A stretch of DNA of 64,000 nt from Eutreptiella sp. 'Long Island Sound 2002' (lineage: Eukaryota; Euglenozoa; Euglenophyceae; Eutreptiales; Eutreptiaceae), in NCBI GenBank assembly GCA_964036045.1, contig OZ038399.1, forward strand, positions 24,126,044 through 24,190,043. Direction: 5' to 3'. Each line of letters begins with the position of its first letter. Within the stretch, counting starts at the first letter, position 1. The notes under the pieces are model-generated. The model did no database searches. It worked only from the letters and a program-made list of their open reading frames with translations, and was not told where the DNA came from. A program made the translations under genes and the position numbers. Shown in pieces: positions 1-10,312 of this stretch.

Positions 1-303
1 AGGGTATTTTCTGCAGCAGTGCGTTGAGCCCCAGTCACAATTCAGCCTTGGGATGTGCAGCAGCGTGCATGACAACACAGCCATGAGTGTGCACAGGCTG
101 TGCGGTGTACAACAGAGATGCCGTCCGTGCGATGCCGTTCTTTGCCATCATGGGCTGTGCTGTCCTGGAAACGTTGTGCTAGCTAAATGGTCACGCGTGA
201 TGGGCCCCTAAAGGTCACGTGATGGGTAGGGCCACCACCACCACCAACACCACCAATAACAACGAGGACGACGAGGGCGACGCCGGCGGATGGATCGACG
301 ACG
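1..303. other. No recognisable gene
   Basis: I see no gene, RNA or known repeat here. The last 80 bases are rich in ACC and GAC trinucleotides and lead directly into the start codon of the LITAF-like ORF, so part of this may be its promoter or 5' leader. Confidence 0.4.
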
Positions 304-681
304 ATGACAACGACGACGACGGACGTACTGACGCCAAAACCCAGGATTTCCCTGATTTTGCCTCAGAAACCGCGCGCTGTGCGTCCGCTGTGCAGACTCG
401 CCCGCTGGCAGTGTGCGCTGCATGAGCGAGTGCTGTGCGCTGCCCTGCGTGACTCAGTGCCAGGGCAGGGGCTGCGGATGCATTCGCTTGTGGTCAGTTT
501 CCGCGGCACTTCGTACGTGGCGAAGGAGAGCGGCGTCGTGACGTTCATCCTGGTGATGTTCCTGTTCGTGTGCGGGTGCTGGCCCTGCTGCATCATTCCC
601 TGCTTCGTGGACTCCTGCAAGGACACGGTCCACATCTGCCCCCAATGTGGGGTCGTCGTGGGCCGCAACGATCTGCTCTGA
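304..681 (+). CDS. LITAF-domain membrane zinc protein
   Basis: The 125-residue ORF starts at a true ATG and ends TGA. Its last 50 residues match the C-terminal half of the LITAF (SIMPLE) domain. A hydrophobic segment (about residues 78-91, VVTFILVMFLFVC) is followed by the family's CC-x-IPC turn (95-100), an acidic/basic stretch (VDSCKDTVH, 102-110) and the zinc knuckle CPQCG (112-116), then VVG-R near the end. LITAF proteins are monotopic and sit on the cytosolic face of endosomal or Golgi membranes, where the two CxxC halves bind zinc. The N-terminal CxxC half is not evident in this frame: only C30 and C37 are near the expected place. A Cys-rich stretch lies in another frame at about 415-470, so an unseen intron or a frameshift is possible. 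The family call is firm for the C-terminal half; the gene model upstream of residue 60 is uncertain. Confidence 0.7.
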   Translation: MTTTTTDVLTPKPRISLILPQKPRAVRPLCRLARWQCALHERVLCAALRDSVPGQGLRMHSLVVSFRGTSYVAKESGVVTFILVMFLFVCGCWPCCIIPCFVDSCKDTVHICPQCGVVVGRNDLL

Positions 682-1110
682 GTGTCCACTGCGACGCCTC
701 TCGCCCGCTGCATGGCAAGTGCCCATCAGCCGCGGCAGCCCTGACCTCCTTCACATTCTGGGGGCTGTCCCAAGCGGGGGCTCACTCGGGCTTGTTTTGA
801 ACGGCTGTACACCAGAGGAAGAGGGAGACCCCCCTTTCCAATACCCCCCCCCCCCTCCTCCCCAGCTCCCTACCCACCCTCACCACCCAACACAGCATGA
901 CCCAGGGATGCATTGGAAGGGGGAGCCCCCCCTCCAGCGCGCTCAGATTAACCCTGACCCTACACTGTCTGTCTAGATGAGTGAAACTTCAATGAGGGCA
1001 CAGCCCACTGTACATAGTGGATTGCAGCTTTAATGAAGGACTCACATCATCGGACTAAAGGCTGACAGTGCCTATGGCGGGGGCATTCAGTCAATGAGAA
1101 TTGGCTATTG
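682..1110. other. Intergenic, poly-C run
   Basis: A C-rich pyrimidine tract lies at about 846-865. Nothing else is recognised. Confidence 0.4.
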
Positions 1111-1125
1111 CTCTCTCTCTCTCTC

Positions 1126-1177
<52 letters not shown>
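1111..1177. repeat. (CT)n microsatellite
   Basis: About 33 CT dinucleotides with one CCT interruption near 1135. It immediately precedes a dispersed repeat. Confidence 0.95.
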
Positions 1178-1179
<2 letters not shown>

Positions 1180-1295
1180 GGCGCCCAGCCTACGCCCAGC
1201 CACTGTCTCCCTGACGGCAAGTGCCAGCTTCAACGGCGTTTGTAACCGACAGTACCCGCCCCCAACCGCAACCGCCAACGCCTTGTGGAGTCCCA
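1178..1295 (+). repeat. Dispersed repeat, copy 1 of 2
   Basis: This block starts GGGCGCCCAGCCTACGCCCA and is about 80 percent identical by eye to 11940-12056, including the shared string TTTGTAACCGACAGTA and a trailing CCCCCAACCGC motif. It has no coding potential. The copy at 11.9 kb lacks the CT tract, so the microsatellite arose or was lost beside one copy. Confidence 0.7.
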
Positions 1296-2538
1296 CCAAC
1301 GGTGCCCTCCGTGGAGCGTGTGCGCGCCCCTCCCACCTCCTGTGCACCTGAGCCTTCACAATGGGTGGCCTGGACGATTCGTAACCGACTGTATCTGCGC
1401 AACTGGTCAGTCGTCTCACAGCTTTTTGGGGGCCGCTGCCCGGGGCGCTGATTCGCGGCACTTGGTCTTTTGTGTCAGCGCCCGGGAGATGTTCAAAGCG
1501 AACCAGGCGTTCAAATGTTTCTCTTTAGTTTGCGTGCGACACGCCTGTGTCCAAAACCCGTGGGGTCAACCCCCGTTGGTTGGTGCACAACCGACGTCGG
1601 TCGGCCCACGAAACGCCAGCGGATGGCCCACACGCGCCGTCCGTTGGTTTCCAACCGCCATCGCTCACCATCGCTCCCAAGCCCCCCTCCAAAGCAGACC
1701 AGATTATGACATCGATGATTATCCTCGGCCCTTGTGGCTACATTCAGCTGGTTCCCGGACCACTTTTTTGAATTCAGATTGAAGCCATTTTATAAGGCAT
1801 TTTATAAGATTGTGGTCAGAATGACAGGAATGTGACCACTAGACATCAGCATGCAACCTGCATGTTGCCCCCCGTCTCAACCCGCTGTTTTCAGGGGCCG
1901 TTCTTTTGTAAGAACTGGCGACTGCACAGATGGACATGGCTACAAGCGCTGTCCAAGCCACAGGGCAGCCTCAGAGCTAGCAGTTTGCCGTCGGCCTGCT
2001 GGAGGCTTCGCCCACATTGCTTTGCCCCCGTTTGGCTCCTGTGTGTTGCGGCAGGGCCTGCGGTTCTGGTCTGCTCCCGTCTCGGCCACTGCGGAATGAA
2101 GGTCGCACCCCACCTTTGGGGGGGGGGGTGTTCGCATGGCTACTGTTCTGCCTTCACAACCTGGTCCCGAGTTGCTCTTGTGTCGGGGCACCCCAAATCA
2201 GCCATGCACTGCGCTCCGGCCGTGCCTCGAGCGATCAGTCGTGGGTGGGACTGTGACGCAGCCTTACCACACATTCTGCCCCCCGTTTCTGCGTGCCGGA
2301 ACTAGGTCGCCCCACACCTGCGGCAGTGATGAGAGTGTCACACAATTTGAACAGGCAAGGCCTCTGGGCATGCGCCTCACCCGGCTCCGTGTGCACGCCA
2401 CGGTGTGGTGACTGGTCCCACACGTATCTTGCCTTTTGCTCCAGCGATGGATACCAGAAATGTGTATTTCATTGGGGGGGCGGGGAGGCGGGGGCTCTGG
2501 AGGGGGCAGAAGTGATTGTCTACAATGTGTGAAATGGG
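1296..2538. other. No recognisable gene
   Basis: The ORFs across this stretch (for example 1285-1782 and 1832-2305) overlap each other in several frames, lack domains and have no coding signature I can recognise. G-runs occur at about 2119-2128 and 2475-2485. Confidence 0.4.
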
Positions 2539-2539
2539 C

Positions 2540-2790
2540 TGTCAGCCTATGAACCTGTGGCGCCAAGGCGCCGGAAGTTTTTTTGAAGGTCAAAACACTT
2601 TTTGGGGCTCAAAAATGGTTGGAAACAATTTTACTGACTACTGGGCACGTGATGACTTTTCTAGACCCCCTCGTCGCGCTGATTCCAAAAATACGATTTC
2701 AGTTGTTCTGAAATTGGGGGCCGTGACCGTTAGGGTTGCTGCATTTCGGAAATCGTACATTGTCAATGGAGTGGGAGGGGGCGTGCGGAC
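2540..2790 (+). repeat. Dispersed repeat family M, copy 1
   Basis: The block begins beside the hairpin GGCGCCAAGGCGCC and runs through a stretch with the pattern TTTTCT-GACCCCCTC-GATTCCAAAA. A second copy with the same order of words is at 41310-41500 and a weaker one at 17600-17760. Both good copies end close to G-runs. It looks like a short non-coding transposon; I cannot see clear ends. Confidence 0.55.
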
Positions 2791-2820
2791 GGGGGGGCGG
2801 GGGTTGTATCCGGGTCTGTA

Positions 2821-3115
2821 GTGAAACCTAGTAAAAAAATTTTTTTTTTAAATTTTTTTTTTCTTACTAGGTAACAGTTTACTAGGTAACAGGATTTTTT
2901 ACTAGGTATTGGGAACCTAGTAAAAAAAAAAGTTTTTTTTTTTACTAGGTTTCAAAACCTAGTAAAAAAAATTTTTTTTTACTAGGTTTCAAAACTTAGT
3001 AAGAAAAAAGTTTTTGTTTTTACTAGGTTTCAGAACCTAGTAAAAAAAAAGTTTTTGTTTTTACTAGGTTTCAGAACCTAGTAAAAACAAAAAATTTTTT
3101 TTTACTAGGTTACTG
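2821..3115. repeat. Tandem array of AT-rich palindromes
   Basis: About seven repeats of a 40- to 45-base unit. Each is a palindrome: poly-T, ACTAGGTTTC, GAAACCTAGT, poly-A. The core CTAGG/CCTAG is nearly invariant while the A and T tracts vary in length. Single strands would fold into long hairpins. The array abuts the first unit of the 85-bp satellite with no spacer. Confidence 0.9.
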
Positions 3116-6100
3116 GGTAGCCACCTTGCCCACTTGTGGGCCACTTCTGATTCTGCCCCCCGCTCTGCAGCGGTGGGGCTCCCCGATACGGCAGGGGTGA
3201 GGTAGCCAATTTGCCCACAAGTGGGCCACTTCTGATTTTGCCCCCCGCTCTGAAGCGGTGGGGCTCCCCGATACGGCAGGGGTGAGGTAGCCAATTTGCC
3301 CACAAGTGGGCCACTTCTGATTTTGCCCCCCGCTCTGCAGCGGTTGGGCTCCCCGATACGGCAGGGGTGAGGTAGCCAATTTGCCCACAAGTGGGCCACT
3401 TCTGATTTTGCCCCCCGCTCTGAAGCGGTGGGGCTCCCGGATACGGCAGGGGTGAGGTAGCCAATTTGCCCACTTGTGGGCCACTTCTGATTTTGCCCCC
3501 CGCTCTGAAGCGGTGGGGCTCCCCGATACGGCAGGGGTGAGGTAGCCAATTTGCCCACAAGTGGGCCACTTCTGATTTTGCCCCCCGCTCTGCAGCGGTG
3601 GGGCTCCCCGATACGGCAGGGGTGAGGTAGCCACTTTGCCCACTTGTGGGCCACTTCTGATTTTGCCCCCCGCTCTGAAGCGGTGGGGCTCCCCGATACG
3701 GCAGGGGTGAGGTAGCCAATTTGCCCACAAGTGGGCCACTTCTGATTTTGCCCCCCGCTCTGAAGCGGTGGGGCTCCCCGATACGGCAGGGGTGAGGTAG
3801 CCAATTTGCCCACAAGTGGGCCACTTCTGATTTTGCCCCCCGCTCTGAAGCGGTGGGGCTCCCCGATACGGCAGGGGTGAGGTAGCCAATTTGCCCACAA
3901 GTGGGCCACTTCTGATTTTGCCCCCCGCTCTGAAGCGGTGGGGCTCCCCGATACGGCAGGGGTGAGGTAGCCAATTTGCCCACAAGTGGGCCACTTCTGA
4001 TTTTGCCCCCCGCTCTGAAGCGGTGGGGCTCCCCGATACGGCAGGGGTGAGGTAGCCAATTTGCCCACAAGTGGGCCACTTCTGATTTTGCCCCCCGCTC
4101 TGCAGCGGTGGGGCTCCCCGATACGGCAGGGGTGAGGTAGCCACTTTGCCCACAAGTGGGCCACTTCTGATTTTGCCCCCCGCTCTGAAGCGGTGGGGCT
4201 CCCCGATACGGCAGGGGTGAGGTAGCCAATTTGCCCACAAGTGGGCCACTTCTGATTTTGCCCCCCGCTCTGAAGCGGTGGGGCTCCCCGATACGGCAGG
4301 GGTGAGGTAGCCAATTTGCCCACAAGTGGGCCACTTCTGATTTTGCCCCCCGCTCTGAAGCGGTGGGGCTCCCCGATACGGCAGGGGTGAGGTAGCCAAT
4401 TTGCCCACAAGTGGGCCACTTCTGATTTTGCCCCCCGCTCTGAAGCGGTGGGGCTCCCCGATACGGCAGGGGTGAGGTAGCCACTTTGCCCACTTGTGGG
4501 CCACTTCTGATTTTGCCCCCCGCTCTGCAGCGCTGGGGCTCCCCGATACGGCAGGGGTGAGGTAGCCAATTTGCCCACTTGTGGGCCACTTCTGATTTTG
4601 ACCCCCGCTCTGCAGCGGTGCAGGGGTGAGGTAGCCAATTTGCCCACTTGTGGGCCACTTCTGATTTTGCCCCCCGCTCTGAAGCGGTGGGGATCCCCGA
4701 TACGGCAGGGGTGAGGTAGCCAATTTGCCCACAAGTGGGCCACTTCTGATTTTGCCCCTTGCTCTGCAGCGGTGGGGCTCCCCGATACGGCAGGGGTGAG
4801 GTAGCCAATTTGCCCACTTGTGGGCCACTTCTGATTTTGCCCCCCGCTCTGCAGCGGTGGGGCTCCCCGATACGGCAGGGGTGAGGTAGCCAATTTGCCC
4901 ACTTGTGGGCCACTTCTGATTTTGCCCCCCGCTCTGAAGCGGTGGGGCTCCCCGATACGGCAGGGGTGAGGTAGCCAATTTGCCCACAAGTGGGCCACTT
5001 CTGATTTTGCCCCCCGCTCTGAAGCGGTGGGGCTCCCCGATACGGCAGGGGTGAGGTAGCCAATTTGCCCACTTGTGGGCCACTTCTGATTTTGCCCCCC
5101 GCTCTGAAGCGGTGGGGATCCCCGATACGGCAGGGGTGAGGTAGCCAATTTGCCCACTTGTGGGCCACTTCTGATTTTGCCCCCCGCTCTGAAGCGGTTG
5201 GGCTCCCCGATACGGCAGGGGTGAGGTAGCCAATTTGCCCACAAGTGGGCCACTTCTGATTTTGCCCCCCGCTCTGCAGCGGTGGGGCTCCCCGATACGG
5301 CAGGGGTGAGGTAGCCAATTTGCCCACAAGTGGTCCACTTCTGATTTTGCCCCCCGCTCTGCAGCGGTGGGGCTCCCCGATACGGCAGGGGTGAGGTAGC
5401 CAATTTGCCCACTTGTGGGCCACTTCTGATTTTGCCCCCCGCTCTGAAGCGGTGGGGCTCCCCGATACGGCAGGGGTGAGGTAGCCACTTTGCCCACTTG
5501 TGGGCCACTTCTGATTTTGCCCCCCGCTCTGAAGCGGTGGGGATCCCCGATACGGCAGGGGTGAGATAGCCAATTTGCCCACAAGTGGGCCACTTCTGAT
5601 TTTGCCCCCCGCTCTGCAGCGGTGGGGCTCCCCGATACGGCAGGGGTGAGGTAGCCAATTTGCCCACAAGTGGGCCACTTCTGATTTTGCCCCCCGCTCT
5701 GAAGCGGTGGGGCTCCCCGATACGGCAGGGGTGAGGTAGCCAATTTGCCCACTTGTGGGCCACTTCTGATTTTGCCCCCCGCTCTGCAGCGGTGGGGCTC
5801 CCCGATACGGTAGGGGTGAGGTAGCCAATTTGCCCACAAGTGGGCCACTTCTGATTTTGACCCCCGCTCTGCAGCGGTGGGGCTCCCCGATACGGCAGGG
5901 GTGAGGTAGCCAATTTGCCCACTTGTGGGCCACTTCTGATTTTGCCCCCCGCTCTGAAGCGGTGGGGATCCCCGATACGGCAGGGGTGAGGTAGCCAATT
6001 TGCCCACAAGTGGGCCACTTCTGATTTTGACCCCCGCTCTGCAGCGGTGGGGCTCCCCGATACGGCAGGGGTGAGGTAGCCAATTTGCCCACAAGTGGGC

Positions 6101-7147
6101 CACTTCTGATTTTGCCCCCCGCTCTGAAGCGGTGGGGCTCCCCGATACGGCAGGGGTGAGGTAGCCACTTTGCCCACTTGTGGGCCACTTCTGATTTTGC
6201 CCCTTGCTCTGCAGCGGTGGGGCTCCCCGATACGGTAGGGGTGAGGTAGCCAATTTGCCCACAAGTGGGCCACTTCTGATTTTGCCCCCCGCTCTGAAGC
6301 GGTGGGGCTCCCCGATACGGCAGGGGTGAGGTAGCCAATTTGCCCACTTGTGGGCCACTTCTGATTTTGCCCCCCGCTCTGCAGCGGTGGGGCTCCCCGA
6401 TACGGTAGGGGTGAGGTAGCCAATTTGCCCACAAGTGGGCCACTTCTGATTTTGACCCCCGCTCTGCAGCGGTGGGGCTCCCCGATACGGCAGGGGTGAG
6501 GTAGCCAATTTGCCCACTTGTGGGCCACTTCTGATTTTGCCCCCCGCTCTGAAGCGGTGGGGCTCCCCGATACGGCAGGGGTGAGGTAGCCAATTTGCCC
6601 ACTTGTGGGCCACTTCTGATTTTGCCCCCCGCTCTGTAGCGGTGGGGCTCCCCGATACGGCAGGGGTGAGGTAGCCAATTTGCCCACTTGTGGGCCACTT
6701 CTGATTTTGCCCCTCGCTCTGAAGCGGTGGGGATCCCCGATACGGCAGGGGTGAGGTAGCCAATTTGCCCACAAGTGGGCCACTTCTGATTTTGCCCCCC
6801 GCTCTGCAGCGGTGGGGCTCCCCGATACGGCAGGGGTGAGGTAGCCAATTTGCCCACAAGTGGGCCACTTCTGATTTTGCCCCCCGCTCTGAAGCGGTGG
6901 GGCTCCCCGATACGGCAGGGGTGAGGTAGCCAATTTGCCCACTTGTGGGCCACTTCTGATTCTGCCCCCCGCTCTGAAGCGGTGGGGCTCCCCGATACGG
7001 CAGGGGTGAGGTAGCCAATTTGCCCACTTGTGGGCCACTTCTGATTTTGCCCCCCGCTCTGAAGCGGTGGGGATCCCCGATACGGCAGGGGTGAGGTAGC
7101 CACTTTGCCCACAAGTGGGCCACTTCTGATTTTGCCCCCCGCTCTGC
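3116..7147. repeat. 85-bp satellite, about 47.6 homogeneous units
   Basis: The unit is 85 bases and contains the palindrome GCCCAC(AA or TT)GTGGGC, the block CACTTCTGATTTTGCCCCCC, an imperfect inverted repeat CCGCT-CTGN-AGCGG and GGCTCCCCGATACGG. Units differ at only a handful of positions. One unit near 4619 lacks 16 bases. Because 85 is not a multiple of 3 and the unit has no stop on the minus strand, all three minus frames are open for about 4 kb, each giving an 85-residue periodic polypeptide. These ORFs are a by-product of the period and I do not call them genes. A decayed relative of this array is at 30715-31935. Confidence 0.97.
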
Positions 7148-8157
7148 TCTCCCCTCTTCCCGGGGGTCCATGGGTGGGTGGATTGAGGTTTGGACTTGGA
7201 GTTGGAGGCTGGTGTTGAGGCTCACAGGTTGCCCAGGGGTAGCATTACGATGGCATCATGACGACAAGGTGGGGGGGGTGGAGGGCGACATACAGCGCCT
7301 CCCAGACCAGGATACGCTGGTGATGCTTGTGATCCTGATCCCTCAGTGGAGGTAGGGGTGCCTACCCTGTAGCCCAAGGGGTCCACTCCTCACCTGAATG
7401 GTGGAGTCCCTGGGTGGGTGAGTGGGTGGTCTGTGAAGCAATCCCCTGCGCCCAGCACATCGATAGGCATACCTGATGTGCGGGCCCGCTGGGCGAGGGA
7501 TACTAGTTCCTAAAATTTCGGACCCGTGTTGTGTGGCGTGTTGTGACGAGGTTTCTACGGTCACCACCCTGACATGCGTTACTGATCCTTGTCAAACATT
7601 GTGGCATGTTGCAGCACAGCAATGACGTTGTTGAAGGTGTTGTTTCCGCACATTTTGGAACCGATGCCTTGTGCACGCAGCGTGTAGGGCTCTAATAGTA
7701 TGCCTTGTTTCTGCAACTTCTGGAACCGTGGAATTTGGCGGTTCCCTTTTCCTGGTGCCCCTGAAGTTTTTCCTGTGATTTGGGGCTGGGGATGGTGTTC
7801 TGGGGATGTTGAATACTGTCCTGCCGCTTGTTGCCGCATGTCTAGTCCAGGCGTGCAGGTCATCATCATGCATCTTGTGCCTGTGCAGCTCCATCATCAG
7901 GATCTCAGGTCGTCAGGTCAATCCCAAGCCGCCCTGTCATCATTTCACCTGCTCCCCAGCCTGACCGCACAGCGTTGATCTGACCATTTCTGATGTGCCG
8001 CTTGGGTTTGATGATCACAAACCATAGCCTCACAGCCTCATTTGTGGAACCAAGTCCCAAGAGGACTGGAAGGAGGACTGTTGTGCACACAGAGTGCAAA
8101 TAAACCCACACCCTACCACACCCTCCAAGCTGACCTAGTGTGACAGTTGTCGTTGTG
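7148..8157. other. No recognisable gene
   Basis: Short ORFs on both strands (for example 7579-7869 minus and 7700-7978 plus) overlap and match nothing I know. TTTTCCTGTGATTTGG and similar words are not diagnostic. Probably decayed transposon sequence. Confidence 0.35.
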
Positions 8158-8738
8158 CCCCCCCCCCCCCCCCGCCCCGCCTTTGCGCAAGCACCTTTGT
8201 CTAAGCACCGGGACCCGCTGTGGTTGTCGTTTTTCTGACCACAGTTTTTATGGTCAGAAATTCGCGGAACGTGATTGTGTGCCGATTGTAGAGGGAAACA
8301 GGGGCTGTGTCATGTTTGGGATGAGTCCTCCTGCTCATCACAATATTATGCTTGGTACTGCAAACCACTGCTGTTTGTTTTGATGTGATTTTCAGCCATG
8401 ACTAAGGCTTGGCTGTCACGTACATCCGGTTCCACCGGTGAGCACGCGCCTGCCACTATTATTGGCCGTTCTACTCGTGGGGATGATTTCATTCATCTCA
8501 AATATATGAGGAATGGGCATGAGATTGAGCATCATGCCCCTTTTGACCCCGTCCTCTTCCCAATTGGCAGCCCTGTTACGACAATTGTGCTTGGGTGAGG
8601 GATGGGCAGGTTTTCGGTGACATACATTCTTTTGGTACCGCGTGTCGCGCGGAAGCACCGCCTTGTCCAAGCACCAGGACCCGGTGTGCCCGTCGTTTTC
8701 CTGATTTTCCTGGTGCTTGCGCAAGGGAGGGGGGGGGG
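8158..8738 (+). mobile_element. Poly-C/G-ended DNA transposon, CACC family
   Basis: The left end is a C-run followed by CTTTGCGCAAGCACC. The right end is its inverted copy, GGTGCTTGCGCAAGGG, then a G-run. Just inside each end is the module TTGTC(C/T)AAG-CACC, then 7 bases, then GGTG (GCTG at the left end), then a TTTT-rich stretch. This is the same architecture as the elements at 9755, 21835, 49132 and 53257, but with a different 4-bp word. Flanks are TG on the left and TA on the right, so a target duplication is not preserved. It carries one short ORF and no recognisable transposase, so it is probably non-autonomous. Confidence 0.75.
8398..8598 (+). CDS. Unknown 66-aa ORF inside CACC-family transposon
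   Basis: The ATG follows a pyrimidine-rich stretch ending TTTTCAG-CC, a plausible splice acceptor. After MTKAWLSRTSGSTG there is a strong splice donor (CCACCG-GTGAGC). The same donor context occurs in the related element at 22137-22150 after a comparable peptide. The ORF itself reads on through GDDFIHLKYMRNGHEIEHH to a TGA. I do not recognise the family. It may be an N-terminal remnant of the transposase of this group. Confidence 0.4.
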   Translation: MTKAWLSRTSGSTGEHAPATIIGRSTRGDDFIHLKYMRNGHEIEHHAPFDPVLFPIGSPVTTIVLG

Positions 8739-9752
8739 TATGTGTCTGCTGATTACTGGGGCCAGCCCAGGCCCTGTCCTTTGCTCTGGCTCGCGCCCGG
8801 TGCGCGCCACGTGTGCCTTTCCTGCCGTTTCATATTTCCCACTATTCCCTTTCCACTCCTGTTGGGCTGCCCCCCGGTTGCAATAGCCATGCTGCGCATG
8901 CGGCCGCCCCAAGTCCTGACTCATATTACGCTTTTCATGCACCATGTGCACATTTTGAAGCCAAACGGTGTGCTGCTGCAGGCAGATCCTAACGCCCCCC
9001 CCCCCCCCATGCCCTCTAGTGATGGGCTTAGCACAGGGACTCAGCAAAAGCAAAGCCCCAGCCACAACACACCTGCAGCAGCGCGCTCCGCCACCGGGGC
9101 CACTTGCGGCGCTGGAACCGCATCTCCTCCTCATACTCCTCTTCAGCGGGGAATCGAACCTTCATCTTCAGGGCAGCGACCGGCTGCATTGCCGCTGCGG
9201 TACGCGACCAAAAGCCCGCATTATGCACACCTGCTCACAGGAATGCTCTGTCTGAACGGATGATATGAACCGGAGGCTGGGCCTGCGGCCCCCTCACAGC
9301 CACGTTATTGCCACAGTGTCTGTAGTTATATGAATGAGATAGAGCCAAACACACACACACACCACTGACCCTCTCTCTATGAGTGCTGACGGACGACATG
9401 ACAGGTTGGCCGATTGAGAGCCAGCGTATCGCAAGCCTGTCCAGACGCCTGTGGACCTCAACCCCCCCAGTACGTTAACATGCAGGCTAGAGGTTTTGGC
9501 CGACAAAACACGGCCAGAAAAGGGTAACTAGGCAAACATCAGTGCAACCTGTACATACGCAAAACGTGCTCGTGGAACCAACGTATCAATGGAACTGCCG
9601 AACATTGCTGCATATGCATACCAGGACGTGCATGTGTGGAGCGCTTTGTTGACCTGCTTGCGGCCCCATGCCCTGTACCTGTTCCTGTCCCTATCTCTGC
9701 ATCCCCATCATTGCTTGATTCCGAGAGGTTTTCTCGAGTACTGTGAACTGAG
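8739..9752. other. No gene; tRNA-like motif on minus strand
   Basis: A C-run lies at about 8996-9008. On the minus strand, 9142-9195 reads as a block with a perfect RNA polymerase III B-box (GGTTCGATTCC) about 40 bases after a weak A-box-like GCGGCAATGCAGCCGG. The block is too short and too poorly paired for a functional tRNA. Short ORFs here are not convincing. Confidence 0.35.
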
Positions 9753-9754
9753 TA

Positions 9755-10312
9755 CCCCCCCCCCCCCAGTGTCCAACGAACACTGTGTCCAACGAACACT
9801 TCCTGTTCGGACCGTATTTTTTTGGAACCTAATTAATTCAGTACTAAATTAGGTACCGGACTTCAGAACCGAGGTTTGAGGCTAAAGGTGCGCGGAAATG
9901 AGGGGCTGTTGTGCTGTATGTTGCAGAAGTGGTGTGCAAAACTGCAAAGCGGGGTGTGAGGGATGATTTGATGGAGGACAGTGCTGTCCCATCAAATCTG
10001 TCCGTCCCCAAGGTGAGCGACTCGGATCGGGCTGCCACTTCTGCTCGCGCCAAGAAGAGCCCCAAGCCCCCGGAGCACGTTCAGCTTTTCCGCATGAAAC
10101 GGGAGCGCAACAAGGGTTTCTACTCTGAAAAGTGTTAAGTGGAAGTCTCCATCGCATTGTGCTTTGAATGGGCTGGGTGTCTTGTGCCTAGGGATGTGTT
10201 ACTGTCGGTTCACAATATTGTCGCGCGCACCGAACACTGTGTCCAACGAACACTACCCGTTCGGACCGTATTTTTTGGGGACATAATTATTCGTTGGACA
10301 AGGGGGGGGGGG
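9755..10312 (+). mobile_element. Poly-C/G-ended DNA transposon, GAAC family, copy 1
   Basis: A 13-base C-run and AGTGTCCAACGAAC form the left end. ATTCGTTGGACAAG plus an 11-base G-run form the right end. TA flanks both sides (9753-9754 and 10313-10314). Inside the left end and again near the right end is GTGTCCAAC-GAAC, 7 bases, GTTC-GGACCGTATTTTT. A related longer copy is at 53257-54577. It encodes one short conserved peptide (9971-10138). Confidence 0.85.
9971..10138 (+). CDS. Conserved EHVQLFRM peptide of poly-C/G transposons
   Basis: The ORF begins MEDSAVPSNLSVPKV and ends with EHVQLFRMKRERNKGF-YSEKC before TAA. The relative at 53496 has the same start and end but reads CAA (Gln) where this one has TAA (10136-10138), and similarity continues downstream as (L/V)E(A/V)SIALCFE. 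So this copy is either truncated by a C-to-T change or the codon is read through. The motif EHVQ-F-(R/K)-M-x3-RKKG-F also occurs in the CTAC-family elements at 16542 and 22155 and, in a looser form, at 54385. I do not recognise a known domain; the basic, Lys/Pro-rich lead-in suggests nucleic-acid binding. It is probably a transposase fragment. Confidence 0.55.
   Translation: MEDSAVPSNLSVPKVSDSDRAATSARAKKSPKPPEHVQLFRMKRERNKGFYSEKC

Noticed and set aside
2821-3115. Telomeric or centromeric repeat
   Set aside because: No TTAGGG, TTTAGGG or TTTTAGGG series occurs; the array is palindromic rather than directional.
3116-7147. CRISPR array
   Set aside because: The 85-bp units are contiguous with no unique spacers, the genome is eukaryotic, and no cas-like genes are present.
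3064-7225. Three overlapping minus-strand ORFs of more than 1300 codons
   Set aside because: They lie wholly in the 85-bp satellite. The period is not divisible by 3, so all three frames repeat the same 85-residue string; lack of stops in one unit makes all frames open.
9142-9195. A true tRNA gene
   Set aside because: The B-box is perfect but the segment is about 54 bases, and T- and D-arms do not pair.
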